From NCBI RefSeq assembly GCF_000411475.1, contig NZ_KE150464.1, positions 744,001 to 808,000 of the forward strand: DNA of 64,000 nucleotides, read 5' to 3'. The stretch's first letter is position 1. Each line of letters opens with the position of its first letter. Of this stretch, positions 35,327-44,026 are shown piece by piece. The stretch comes from Streptococcus sp. HPH0090 (GTDB lineage Bacteria; Bacillota; Bacilli; Lactobacillales; Streptococcaceae). A program made the translations under genes and the position numbers. The notes beneath the pieces were generated by a model. It had not been told where the DNA came from, did not search any database, and saw only the letters and a list, made by a program, of their open reading frames with translations.

Positions 35327-35360
35327 ATTCCAATATGCTATTAGCTGTTGGAATTTTTTT
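35327..35360 (+). terminator. murT-gatD terminator
   Basis: ATTCCAA (35327-35333) pairs with TTGGAAT (35348-35354), followed by TTTTTT. Confidence 0.85.
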
Positions 35361-35434
35361 AGGTTCTTTTCCCCTTCTCCCTTGCATTTTCTACTAATTT
35401 TTGCAAAAATAGAGGGGTAGAAAGAAGGTAGCAT

Positions 35435-36517
35435 ATGTCTAAATTACAACAAATCTTAACTTATCTTGAATCAGAAAAGCTAGATGTCGCTGTCGTATCT
35501 GACCCCGTCACAATTAATTACCTCACTGGCTTTTACAGTGATCCACACGAACGTCAAATGTTCCTTTTTGTCCTTGCAGATCAGGAACCGCTTCTCTTCG
35601 TTCCAACACTTGAGGTTGAACGTGCAACTAGCACTGTCTCTTTCCCAGTAGTTGGTTATGTGGACTCTGAAAACCCTTGGAAGAAAATCCAAAACGCTCT
35701 TCCACAGCTTGATTTCAAACGTGTAGCAGTTGAGTTTGATAATCTCATCTTGACCAAATATCATGGCTTGAAAACAGTCTTTGAAACAGCCGAGTTTGAC
35801 AACTTAACTCCATTGATCCAACGCATGCGCTTAATCAAATCTGCAGACGAAGTGCAAAAGATGATGGTAGCGGGTATTTACGCCGACAAGTCTGTTAAAG
35901 TTGGTTTTGATAATATCTCTCTTGATAATACGGAAACTGATATCATTGCTCAGATTGACTTTGCTATGAAACGTGAAGGCTATGAAATGAGCTTTGATAC
36001 CATGGTCTTGACTGGTGATAATGCTGCGAATCCACATGGTATTCCTGGAGCTAACAAGGTTGAAAACAATGCCCTTCTCCTCTTTGACCTCGGTGTGATG
36101 GTCAATGGTTATGCATCAGATATGACTCGTACAGTCGCTGTTGGTAAACCTGACCAATTCAAGAAAGATATCTACAACTTGACTCTAGAAGCTCAACAAG
36201 CTGCCCTTGACTTTATCAAACCTGGTGTGACTGCTCATGAAGTAGACCGAGCTGCTCGTGAAGTAATCGAAAAAGCTGGCTACGGTGAGTACTTCAACCA
36301 CCGTCTCGGTCACGGTATCGGTATGGATGTCCACGAATTCCCATCCATCATGGAAGGAAACGACATGGTTATCGAAGAAGGCATGTGCTTCTCAGTTGAG
36401 CCTGGTATCTACATCCCTGGTAAAGTCGGTGTCCGTATCGAAGACTGCGGTGTTGTTACGAAGGATGGCTTCGACCTCTTTACAAGTACCAGCAAAGACT
36501 TGCTTTATTTTGATTAG
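35435..36517 (+). CDS. pepQ: Xaa-Pro dipeptidase (M24 family)
   Basis: 360 residues. An N-terminal creatinase-like domain (about 1-130) is followed by a pita-bread metallopeptidase. Metal ligands are in LLFDLGVMVNGYASDMTRT (two Asp), HRLGHGIGMDVHE (His), FSVEPGIYIPG (Glu) and VRIEDCGVV (Glu). It cleaves X-Pro dipeptides from imported peptides. AGAAGGTAG precedes the ATG. A terminator follows. Confidence 0.93.
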   Translation: MSKLQQILTYLESEKLDVAVVSDPVTINYLTGFYSDPHERQMFLFVLADQEPLLFVPTLEVERATSTVSFPVVGYVDSENPWKKIQNALPQLDFKRVAVEFDNLILTKYHGLKTVFETAEFDNLTPLIQRMRLIKSADEVQKMMVAGIYADKSVKVGFDNISLDNTETDIIAQIDFAMKREGYEMSFDTMVLTGDNAANPHGIPGANKVENNALLLFDLGVMVNGYASDMTRTVAVGKPDQFKKDIYNLTLEAQQAALDFIKPGVTAHEVDRAAREVIEKAGYGEYFNHRLGHGIGMDVHEFPSIMEGNDMVIEEGMCFSVEPGIYIPGKVGVRIEDCGVVTKDGFDLFTSTSKDLLYFD

Positions 36518-36535
36518 TCATAATTTTATAAATAA

Positions 36536-36566
36536 AAAAGGACGGGATATAGAATCTCGTCCTTTT
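36536..36566 (+). terminator. pepQ terminator
   Basis: AAAAGGACGGGAT pairs with ATCTCGTCCTTTT (one G-U pair) 18 bp past the stop. Confidence 0.85.
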
Positions 36567-36601
36567 CTGGTATTAACGCTTTGACGCAATAGCTATCTAG
36601 C

Positions 36602-36814
36602 TTGAAATACACTTTGTCAAGCTTTTTCAAGCCTAGTCAGCCTTGTGGGGGTGAGACTACGAAATCGAACTCTTCGAGTTACCGGACCTGTCTCGCTATC
36701 TATTTGAATGCCCAAGCTAAAAAGGTCAATTGGACTCAAAATCCGTATCTTGACCAGGTTAATAAAGAGGTGCTAAATTATGAAAAAAGTCCCATTGTTA
36801 GTCTAAGCTGTTAG
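36602..36814 (+). pseudogene. Possible gene remnant
   Basis: An open stretch whose second half (NAQAKKVNWTQNPYLDQVN onward) reads like ordinary protein sequence but lacks a ribosome site, a credible start and a recognisable family. It lies between the pepQ terminator and another hairpin (36822-36853). The first half (GTGGGGGTGAGAC...) resembles short repeat debris common near degraded elements in this group. Probably the tail of a lost gene. I could not identify its parent. Confidence 0.3.
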
Positions 36815-36821
36815 TATTTTT

Positions 36822-36853
36822 AAAAAGACAAGGTGTTTTATCTTTGTCTTTTT
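36822..36853. terminator. Hairpin downstream of the remnant
   Basis: AAAAAGACAAGG / TCTTTGTCTTTTT with a 7-nt loop. Suitable as a terminator for the plus strand and near the end of the minus-strand ABC permease gene. Confidence 0.7.
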
Positions 36854-36920
36854 CGTTTTAGTATTGCTTTTGTTTCAATGTCAATAAGTGTGTTCTTTTT
36901 GAATCAGTAACTATTCCAAT

Positions 36921-38237
36921 TTATCTATCTCGAAATATATAAAATCCCTTTGTAATACTATAAAAAATAACTAACAAAGAAATAACTATAAGACTCGGTT
37001 GCCAAAAACCCGATATATCTACTACACTTTGGCCTAAAAGTTGGCCAATAAAGCTAACTAAAATTAAAATAATTAAATTGAAAATTACTGATACTAATAA
37101 AATTAACACCGAATGTATTATTGCCTCGCCTATACGTATTTTAAACAGTTGTGAGCTTGACACTCCCAGTGTCTTTAACTGTTTAATGTCTTCAATATCT
37201 TTATTAGAAGATAAAATTGTAAGAGAAATAGAACTAGTAATAATCAGAATAATTGGAGCAGACAGATAAGCAATAAAGGAAGCTCTTGCTTCGAGTACAC
37301 CGTTTGCTGTATTCATGAATGAATACATATTTTGGGTGTAAAGAATAAACCCAGAAATGAGAGTTACTCCCATGCTCATTGAAGTTTGTATACTTTTCAA
37401 ATAGCTAGGATTGGATAGTAGATTCCAAAAGCCTGTATTGATTACATAATTTTCAGTTGGAAATATCCTCATTAAAAATTTTATTAGAAACACTTGAATT
37501 GATGGAGATAGTGATTGAATAATAAGGATGTGAATAATTAATAAAAATAATATTATGCTTGACTGTGTTGAAATTATTTCTTTATTACTGCTAAAACCTG
37601 CTGAAACAATAAAACCTATACATAGTAACCATAGGATTAAACGAACAGAGATGTTAATAAAACCAGTTACTGTAACTTTTCTTTTTTTCTTTTTTGGTTT
37701 TAATATTGATGATATTTTAAGTATACGACTTGAATAAAAGTAAGCCCCTATCCCGACAATTGTTGGGACTATGAAAACACTCAATAAAATTGATTGAATG
37801 TTGGATGTAATAACTAAATCAGGTAACTCATCTCTTCCTAATAAATTTTGTAAAAATTTGTAGTAACTATCTGCCATGATAAATGAAAGTATTGTACCAA
37901 TACTACTAACAATCACTGCCATTAAATAAAACTGTCCAGATACTAATAAAGATAGCTGAGTTCTGCTTGCGCCTAGGGTAGCCCATAATTGGTAATCCTT
38001 TTTAAAGATATCTATTAGCAGTCTTATATTATTTGAAATAAGGAAAAATAGAGTAGTCCCGCCAAAAACTATTAGCATTTGAAAAAGTTGTGAAGCGTTA
38101 ATATTAGCAGTCTTTATTGCACTAGCAATACCAAATAAAGATGTTCCAACAATCAGGCTAGATACAAATAGTAATGGTATTGTTCCTAACCATTGTCTTT
38201 TTGAGTACTGAAATTGGTAAATGATTAATTTTAGCAT
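36921..38237 (-). CDS. FtsX-like ABC transporter permease
   Basis: 438 residues, about eight hydrophobic helices and only short extracellular loops. Two FtsX-type blocks contain WATLGASRTQLSLLVSGQ (near 82) and LKTLGVSSSQLFKIR (near 362), a duplicated motif of this fold. It pairs with the ATPase gene 17 bp upstream. GAGGAGGATTTATT precedes the ATG, nearly identical to the site of its partner. Substrate unknown; peptide-antibiotic resistance or bacteriocin export or immunity are common roles for such pairs. AT-rich coding suggests accessory origin. Confidence 0.82.
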   Translation of the reverse strand: MLKLIIYQFQYSKRQWLGTIPLLFVSSLIVGTSLFGIASAIKTANINASQLFQMLIVFGGTTLFFLISNNIRLLIDIFKKDYQLWATLGASRTQLSLLVSGQFYLMAVIVSSIGTILSFIMADSYYKFLQNLLGRDELPDLVITSNIQSILLSVFIVPTIVGIGAYFYSSRILKISSILKPKKKKRKVTVTGFINISVRLILWLLCIGFIVSAGFSSNKEIISTQSSIILFLLIIHILIIQSLSPSIQVFLIKFLMRIFPTENYVINTGFWNLLSNPSYLKSIQTSMSMGVTLISGFILYTQNMYSFMNTANGVLEARASFIAYLSAPIILIITSSISLTILSSNKDIEDIKQLKTLGVSSSQLFKIRIGEAIIHSVLILLVSVIFNLIILILVSFIGQLLGQSVVDISGFWQPSLIVISLLVIFYSITKGFYIFRDR

Positions 38238-38254
38238 AATAAATCCTCCTCAAA

Positions 38255-38986
38255 TTAATCTTTACTACTTTCAAGTGCTTGGTAGAGCTCATCAGCTGAA
38301 GGTTTAATAATTTGTCGAGATATTTTTCCGTCTTTTAAAATGAGTGCTCTGTCAGTTTTTGAAGCCAACTCAATATCATGAGTGACCATAAGAACACATT
38401 TTCCTTGACTCGCTAAATTACGGAGTGTTTCAAAAATAAGTTTTCTTGAGACGCTGTCCAGAGCTCCTGTTGGCTCATCAGCAAAAATAATTTTACTATC
38501 AGCTATTATTGCACGAGTAATAGCCACTTTTTGCTGTTCTCCACCTGATAAGGTAGCAACTAATGATGATAGTTCTGCTTTAAAATTCAAACTATCCAAC
38601 ATTTTTTTTACTTTATTACTATCAACACTCTTTCCTGAGAGTCTCAGAGGAAGTGTAACATTTTCTAGTACAGGTAGAGCGGGTACCAGATTATAGTTTT
38701 GAAAAATAATTGCAATATCTTGCCTTCTAAATTTAGCAAGCTTCCCTTCTTTTAAGGTATATGGATTTATACCATTGATAACAACTTCACCACTTGTTGG
38801 TTCAGATAAACTTGATAAGCAACTTAGCAAAGTAGACTTTCCAGAACCACTGACACCAAGTATTGATACAAACTCCCCATAATTGACAGATAAAGAAACA
38901 TCTTTCAAAATAGAGACAGTTTTGTCTTGCCCTAACAAAAATTCTTTTGAAAGGTTTGAGACTTTAACAGCTACATTATTAACCAT
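38255..38986 (-). CDS. ABC transporter ATP-binding protein
   Basis: About 243 residues from the ATG at 38984-38986 (MVNNVAVKVSNLSKEF) behind AGGAGG. Walker A is ILGVSGSGKSTLL, signature TLSGGEQQKVAITRA and Walker B KIIFADEPTGALD, i.e. a MacB/LolD-type ATPase. It energises the adjacent permease. Candidate cre-overlapped and nearer promoters lie upstream (39157-39194 and about 39024-39054). Confidence 0.9.
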   Translation of the reverse strand: MVNNVAVKVSNLSKEFLLGQDKTVSILKDVSLSVNYGEFVSILGVSGSGKSTLLSCLSSLSEPTSGEVVINGINPYTLKEGKLAKFRRQDIAIIFQNYNLVPALPVLENVTLPLRLSGKSVDSNKVKKMLDSLNFKAELSSLVATLSGGEQQKVAITRAIIADSKIIFADEPTGALDSVSRKLIFETLRNLASQGKCVLMVTHDIELASKTDRALILKDGKISRQIIKPSADELYQALESSKD

Positions 38987-39023
38987 AATAAATCCTCCTG
39001 ATTCCAGTGTCATCTTTGATTTT

Positions 39024-39054
39024 ATTATATAAATTGGAATTCTATTAATATCAA
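39024..39054 (-). promoter_or_regulatory. Proximal candidate promoter of the ABC pair
   Basis: Minus-strand TTGATA (39049-39054) and TATAAT (39024-39029), but the spacer is 19 bp, longer than ideal. Confidence 0.35.
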
Positions 39055-39156
39055 GTAAGTAACTTATGAAACGAATTTTTAATGGATAAAATTTCTTTTT
39101 TATCTGGAACTCGAATAAAGGTCTTTAGCGAACTAAGAATTTTTTCTATTACTATA

Positions 39157-39194
39157 ATAGTATCATAAAAGAGTTTTAATTGAAAGCGTAATCA
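39157..39194 (-). promoter_or_regulatory. Distal candidate promoter with cre-like site
   Basis: Minus-strand TTTCAA (39180-39185), 17 bp, TACTAT (39157-39162) with extended TG. TGAAAGCGTAATCA (39181-39194) matches the cre consensus at 13 of 14 positions and covers the -35, and the palindrome TACTATAATAGTA (39150-39162) covers the -10. The rest of 39195-39472 is AT-rich with no gene seen. Confidence 0.4.
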
Positions 39195-39472
39195 TAACTC
39201 TATTAAGAGGTACAGCTATTCTATACAAAATTTAAACATAAAACTTAGGTATACTTAATAAATGAGAATTAAAGTTAGCTATAACGAAAATAGTAGCATA
39301 TGTAAAAACTTTTTGATACAACAGAGTTACCAAAAAGTTACAAAAATTTGAAAAATGAGTCTATTTTGCAAGATTCAAAAGTCCTAAAACGCTATTAAAT
39401 CAAGGTTATAAGAGTTAAAAAATGTATTCATAGAACTCTTCCTCGTTTTCCTGTTTCAAGACTCAGCCAAAA

Positions 39473-39640
39473 AAGGTCCTCCGGACCTTCCTCGCTTTTC
39501 TATTTTCAGGCTCGGGGTAAAAACCTCCCCCGGAGGTTATTCTTGCTTTCTAATTTCTAGGCAAGAAGGTAAAAAGGTCCCCCGGACCTTCCTCGCTTTT
39601 CTATTTTAAGGCTCGGGCTAAAAAGGTCTCCCGGACCTTT
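39473..39640 (-). terminator. Array of four tandem terminator hairpins
   Basis: Four short hairpins with 3-nt to 5-nt loops at 39473-39489, 39522-39538, 39574-39590 and 39622-39640, spaced 49-52 bp. Each is followed on the minus strand by TTTTT. The units share similar linkers (CTCGCTTTTCTATTTT and GGCTCGGG). One has its stem changed on both sides (AACCTCC/GGAGGTT instead of AAGGTCC/GGACCTT). They lie right after nadE. Confidence 0.85.
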
Positions 39641-40465
39641 TTACTCCCAAAACGTATCAAACACTGTGATTGGTAAATGGCGTTTGTGTTGGCCTTTGTG
39701 CCACCATTTTTCAATGGTTGCTTGGGCTTCTTGGCTGATTTGTTTACCTTCCAAGTAGTCATCAATCTCATTATAAGTGACTCCCAAGGCTACTTCATCT
39801 GCAATACCTGGTTTCTCTTCTTCTAGATCGGCAATCGGTACTTTTTCATAGAGAGCAGGATCAGCTCCCAGCTCCTTCAATAGTTGTTTTCCTTGACGTT
39901 TATTGAGGCGATAGAGAGGAAGAATATCTGCACCGCCGTCACCGAACTTGGTAAAAAAACCTGTGACATTTTCTGCAGCATGGTCAGTACCAATAACTGC
40001 TCCACTATGAGCTCCTGCGAGTGCATATTGGGCAATCATCCGGCTTCTAGCCTTGATATTCCCTTTATTAAAGTCTGACATTGGACTACCAGTAGCCTCT
40101 ACTGCCGATGCCATTGCATCTACAGAATCTTTGATATTGACCACCAAACTCACATCTGGCTGGATAAAAGCTAGGGCTTTTTGGGCATCATCCTCATCTG
40201 CTTGAATTCCATAAGGCAGGCGAACTGCTATAAATTTATAAGAATCATCACCGGTTTCAGCTCGCATTTCTTCCATAGCTAGTTGAGCAAGGCGACCAGC
40301 TAAAGTCGAGTCTTGACCACCAGAAATTCCTAATACAAAACTTTTAAGGAAAGGATGCTTCTTTAAATATCTTTTTAAAAAGTCAATGGAACGACGGATT
40401 TCTTCCTGAGCATCAATGACTGGTTTAACGCCTAGTTGTTGGATAATGGTCTCTTGCAAACTCAT
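39641..40465 (-). CDS. nadE: NH3-dependent NAD synthetase
   Basis: 274 residues, PP-loop ATPase fold. [19 protein letters not shown] (PP-loop, near 46), [25 protein letters not shown] and the C-terminal [13 protein letters not shown] are classic NadE motifs. It amidates nicotinate adenine dinucleotide to NAD using ammonia, with no glutaminase domain. The start overlaps the pncB stop by 4 nt. Last step of the salvage route with PncA and PncB. Confidence 0.96.
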   Translation of the reverse strand: MSLQETIIQQLGVKPVIDAQEEIRRSIDFLKRYLKKHPFLKSFVLGISGGQDSTLAGRLAQLAMEEMRAETGDDSYKFIAVRLPYGIQADEDDAQKALAFIQPDVSLVVNIKDSVDAMASAVEATGSPMSDFNKGNIKARSRMIAQYALAGAHSGAVIGTDHAAENVTGFFTKFGDGGADILPLYRLNKRQGKQLLKELGADPALYEKVPIADLEEEKPGIADEVALGVTYNEIDDYLEGKQISQEAQATIEKWWHKGQHKRHLPITVFDTFWE

Positions 40466-41922
40466 TCTTCTTCTCCTTCGCCCAGAGCTTCTTTACGCAT
40501 CTTATCAATCAAGTCCATCTTGTCTTGCCATACATCGCGAGCCAAGTCGACAGGGTAATGTTGTGGATTAAGAACACGTTTGTATTCGTCCCAGAGCTTG
40601 TCAAATTCCTTGCGAGCATAGGCCTGAATCTCAGGTAGGCTCGGTAAATCATAGACCAGCTTACCGTCCTTGAAGATATTCACTAAGAGAGGAACGGCAT
40701 CAAAATTTCTGACAGTTTTCTTGATGTAAGTATAGGTCGGATGGAACATCTTAATCTCTGTCATACTAGTAACATCTACACCATCGTAAGTAATGTAGTC
40801 ACCTTCAGACTTGCCTTTTTCACGGCTGGTGATACGCCAAACTTGCTTCTTACCTGGTGTTGAAACCTTCTCTGCATTGTTTGAAAGTTTGATAGTATTG
40901 CGCATATGACCATTTTCATCTTCAATGGCAACAACCTTATAAACTGCTCCTAGAGCTGGTTGGTCATAGGCTGTAATGAGCTTAGTACCTACACCCCAGA
41001 CGTCAATCTTAGCTTTTTGCATCTTGAGGTTAAGGATGGTATTTTCATCCAGGTCATTGGATGCATAGATCTTAGCATCCGTAAATCCTGCCTCGTCCAG
41101 TTGCTGACGAACTTTTTTAGAGATATAGGCAATGTCTCCAGAGTCAATGCGGACACCAAGGAAATTAATCTTATCACCAAGTTCACGCGCAACCTGAATC
41201 GCTGCTGGAACTCCGATGCGAAGAGTATCATAGGTATCTACTAGAAAGACACAGTTTTTGTGCGTTGAGGCATAAGCCTTGAAAGCCTGATAGTCATTCC
41301 CATAGACTTGAACCAAGGCATGTGCATGAGTACCTAAAACCGGAATACCAAAGAGCTTACCTGCGCGTACATTACTAGTTCCATTGGCACCACCAATAAC
41401 AGCCGCACGAGTCCCCCAGATAGCCGCATCCATTTCTTGCGCACGACGTGTTCCGAATTCCATCAAAGGTTCATCATCAATGACTGAACGAATACGAGCT
41501 GCCTTAGTCGCAATCAAGGTTTGAAAGTTGACGATGTTCAAGAGGGCTGTTTCAACCAATTGACACTGAGCCAAAGGCCCCTCCACTTGAACGATCGGTT
41601 CATTGGCAAATACTAAGTCCCCTTCCTGAGCAGAACGTACCGTCAACTCTAACTTGAGATTACGGAGATATTCCAAGAAGTCGCCATGATACCCAAGTGA
41701 TTCCAAATAAGCTATATCGCTCTCAGAAAAGCGCAGGTTTTCTAGGTAGTTCACAATTCGTTCCAAACCTGCAAATACAGCATAACCGTTTTTAAAAGGT
41801 TGTTGGCGGAAATAAACTTCAAAAACTGCTTTCTTGTTATGAATGCCTTGGTCGAAGTAAACTTGCATCATGTTAATTTGATACAAATCAGTGTGCAAAG
41901 TTAAACTATCATCTGGGTACAT
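40462..41922 (-). CDS. pncB: Nicotinate phosphoribosyltransferase
   Basis: 486 residues. [15 protein letters not shown] at the start, [19 protein letters not shown] with the conserved His/Arg region, [12 protein letters not shown] and [16 protein letters not shown] match PncB. It makes nicotinate mononucleotide from nicotinate and PRPP. AAGGACAGTAT precedes the ATG. Operon pncB-nadE. Confidence 0.96.
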   Translation of the reverse strand: MYPDDSLTLHTDLYQINMMQVYFDQGIHNKKAVFEVYFRQQPFKNGYAVFAGLERIVNYLENLRFSESDIAYLESLGYHGDFLEYLRNLKLELTVRSAQEGDLVFANEPIVQVEGPLAQCQLVETALLNIVNFQTLIATKAARIRSVIDDEPLMEFGTRRAQEMDAAIWGTRAAVIGGANGTSNVRAGKLFGIPVLGTHAHALVQVYGNDYQAFKAYASTHKNCVFLVDTYDTLRIGVPAAIQVARELGDKINFLGVRIDSGDIAYISKKVRQQLDEAGFTDAKIYASNDLDENTILNLKMQKAKIDVWGVGTKLITAYDQPALGAVYKVVAIEDENGHMRNTIKLSNNAEKVSTPGKKQVWRITSREKGKSEGDYITYDGVDVTSMTEIKMFHPTYTYIKKTVRNFDAVPLLVNIFKDGKLVYDLPSLPEIQAYARKEFDKLWDEYKRVLNPQHYPVDLARDVWQDKMDLIDKMRKEALGEGEEE

Positions 41923-42029
41923 ATACTGTCCTTCTTCCCTATTTGTAAAAAGATGAAAATGTTTCTTCTTTTCTCATAAATTAGTACTATTATAACACAT
42001 TTTCTCGATATTGATAAAAAGCTAACAAG

Positions 42030-42518
42030 CTATTCCATGCTCTCGAGCTCATCCATATCTTTTTCATACTTCTTCTGAGCCCATTCACCATAACTTTTCA
42101 AACCTAAGTTACCAATAAAGACCCAAGGAAGATAAAAGATATAGGTAAATACCCAAGCAAAAATGTATTTAAGATGTAGAGGGTTATGCTGATATATTTC
42201 GATATTGAACTGGTAGTTCTGTAGCATCAAGGTAGCTGTAATCACTAGAGTTAATAATAGGCAACCTAAAATTGTAAAATGAAAACGACTATAGTAAGAC
42301 ACACCTAGACTTCTAGCACGATTGATAAAGTAAAAAGTCCCTATGATAATAATAACGAGAAGCATACTTGGATTAAAAAGGCTTGGTGCTAACACTGCTA
42401 TGAAATAAGCTAGAAACAACAATCCGATAGAGATATGAAAACTCTCTGCACTAGCTTTATTCATCAGTTGTTCTTCTCTTTCGTCTAATAATTGATAATA
42501 ATAAAATTTATTTTTCAT
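42030..42518 (-). CDS. Membrane protein paired with an XRE regulator
   Basis: 162 residues with four hydrophobic helices between a charged N-terminus (YYYQLLDEREEQLMNKA) and an acidic/basic C-terminus. I do not recognise a named family; similar small membrane proteins are often encoded next to short XRE regulators. Its start overlaps the regulator gene by 11 nt, so translation is coupled and the two likely act together. Confidence 0.7.
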   Translation of the reverse strand: MKNKFYYYQLLDEREEQLMNKASAESFHISIGLLFLAYFIAVLAPSLFNPSMLLVIIIIGTFYFINRARSLGVSYYSRFHFTILGCLLLTLVITATLMLQNYQFNIEIYQHNPLHLKYIFAWVFTYIFYLPWVFIGNLGLKSYGEWAQKKYEKDMDELESME

Positions 42519-42717
42519 CTTCTTCCTCCCAAAATAATTGGTCTAAAGTTTTCCCTAAGCATCTGCAAATAGACTGGCAAAGCGAAAGCGAGGGATTGTA
42601 CTTTCCAGCTTCTATCAAGCCGATAGTCTGGCGCGTAACCCCGACAGCTTCTGCCAAGTCACCTTGTGTCATATCAAGCTCTACTCGAGCTAGTTTTAAT
42701 TTTAAATTCTTAGCCAC
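42508..42717 (-). CDS. Small XRE-family transcriptional regulator
   Basis: 69 residues, essentially a single helix-turn-helix: DMTQGDLAEAVGVTRQTIGLIEAGKYNPS. It starts at GTG 42717 behind GGAGGAGGT. The short form with a DQLFWEEEDEK tail is typical of YozG-like regulators coupled to membrane proteins. Probably autoregulatory. Confidence 0.88.
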   Translation of the reverse strand: MAKNLKLKLARVELDMTQGDLAEAVGVTRQTIGLIEAGKYNPSLSLCQSICRCLGKTLDQLFWEEEDEK

Positions 42718-42829
42718 TTGTAACCTCCTCCTTAATTTTAAAAGTCGCGCTTCTTTTTTTAACTTTATTATATCATATATTTTACATTATGCAATATATA
42801 TCTGTCATTTTGTGCGATTTTTTTTACAA

Positions 42830-42863
42830 AAAACTCTCTATCAGCTAAATGATAGAGAGTTTT
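42830..42863 (-). terminator. Terminator of the HAD gene
   Basis: AAAACTCTCTATCA / TGATAGAGAGTTTT, 14-bp perfect stem with a 6-nt loop, then TTTG on the minus strand. Confidence 0.85.
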
Positions 42864-42867
42864 CTGC

Positions 42868-43464
42868 TTATTCAAATTTTTTCAAAATATCTACAACGTC
42901 ACTTCTCTGTTTGACTTGATAGGCTTTGATGCCTAGGCTTTCAGCTATCTTAGTGTTGTCTGCTATATCATCAAGAAAGACACAATTTGCTGGGTCCAAC
43001 TGATATTTACGGAGAATTTCTTCAAACATTTTTCGATCAGGTTTGATAGCCTTGATATCACAGGAAAGAACAAACCCATCTAAAATCTTTTCTAGAGGTG
43101 CTAGTTGATCTTTCAATAATTCATAAAAAACTGGTGAGGTATTAGATAGGACAAAAATACGATGGCCTTTTTCCTTTAAACGTGCAAGAAGCGGAAAGAC
43201 TCCCGTGTAAATATCTATATAGGCAGGCCAGTTCCAAATGACTTCTTCAACCTTTTTCTGATAGCAATCTCCTAATAGGGAAAGAACCTTATCAACCAAT
43301 TCTTCTCGAGTCAAGGTTCCTAGGTCCAATCTTTCCCAAAGCCCCGACTGGAAAATAGCCTTGTCTAAAATTAGATAATCTTTCTGGGTTTTAGCTACAG
43401 CTTTTAAAATCTTTTCCTTGTTCCATTCCAGTAGAACATTACCCATATCCAGTATGATATCCAT
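42868..43464 (-). CDS. HAD-IA family hydrolase
   Basis: 198 residues. Motif I is ILDMGNVLLEWN (YihX-like DxGNV), motif II VLSNTSP, the conserved lysine lies in AIKPDRKMFEEI and motif IV is CVFLDDIADNT. A phosphatase acting on small phosphometabolites is likely. The ATG at 43462-43464 is chosen over an adjacent TTG because GGAGG lies 7 nt before it. Follows the GNAT gene by 52 bp. Confidence 0.87.
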   Translation of the reverse strand: MDIILDMGNVLLEWNKEKILKAVAKTQKDYLILDKAIFQSGLWERLDLGTLTREELVDKVLSLLGDCYQKKVEEVIWNWPAYIDIYTGVFPLLARLKEKGHRIFVLSNTSPVFYELLKDQLAPLEKILDGFVLSCDIKAIKPDRKMFEEILRKYQLDPANCVFLDDIADNTKIAESLGIKAYQVKQRSDVVDILKKFE

Positions 43465-43516
43465 CAACCTACCTCCATCATTCTGTGAACAATCTCTTTA
43501 AGCGTCCAATGTCTGT

Positions 43517-43927
43517 TTATAAATCTTTTTGATAATAGTGCCTTTGTCCAGTGCAGGGATAGTCTTTTAAGGTAAAGACTTCCTTGTAGCCATGTTTTTG
43601 ATAAAAGGCTGGTGCTTGAAACTGATACGTATTCACAAAAACGTAGCGACAATTTCTCTTCTTAGCTTCACTTTCTGCTCGCTGCAATAGTTGGGAGCCA
43701 ATTCCTTGTCCTCGCAAGTCTTCTTTCACAAATAAATACTCGATTTCTAGCCAATTTCCAAAGGTCTCTGCTACTAAACCAGCCAGGACTTCACCGCTAT
43801 TATCTTCAACATAAAGGTTAAGTGGCTCACTTTCAGCTGCTTCCCTTTTGGAACGATTATAAGAGCGAATCAAATTCCCTATTTCTTGTGCTTTCTGAGA
43901 CTCTGTATTCTCCAATCGAATGTGCAT
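43517..43927 (-). CDS. GNAT family N-acetyltransferase
   Basis: About 136 residues. Acetyl-CoA binding loop VKEDLRGQGIGSQLLQRAE (near 72) and C-terminal FYQKHGYKEVFTL are GNAT motifs. Substrate unknown. AGGAGG lies 5 nt before the ATG at 43925-43927. Likely co-transcribed with the HAD hydrolase. Confidence 0.87.
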   Translation of the reverse strand: MHIRLENTESQKAQEIGNLIRSYNRSKREAAESEPLNLYVEDNSGEVLAGLVAETFGNWLEIEYLFVKEDLRGQGIGSQLLQRAESEAKKRNCRYVFVNTYQFQAPAFYQKHGYKEVFTLKDYPCTGQRHYYQKDL

Positions 43928-43994
43928 CAAACCCTCCTCGAAGACAACTAACGCCTTGATTATATTCCTATTTTAAAGAACTGTCAAACTAAAA

Positions 43995-44020
43995 AACTCA
44001 CCAACCTAAGTTGATGAGCT
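43995..44020 (-). terminator. Terminator of the amino-acid permease gene
   Basis: On the minus strand AGCTCATCAAC-TTAG-GTTGGTGAGTT followed by TTTT. Confidence 0.85.
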
Positions 44021-44026
44021 TCTGAC

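Noticed and set aside
39473-39640. Short repeats resembling a CRISPR array
   Set aside because: The repeats are 15-19 bp self-complementary hairpins followed by T-runs, with homologous linkers and no cas genes. A tandem terminator array explains them better.
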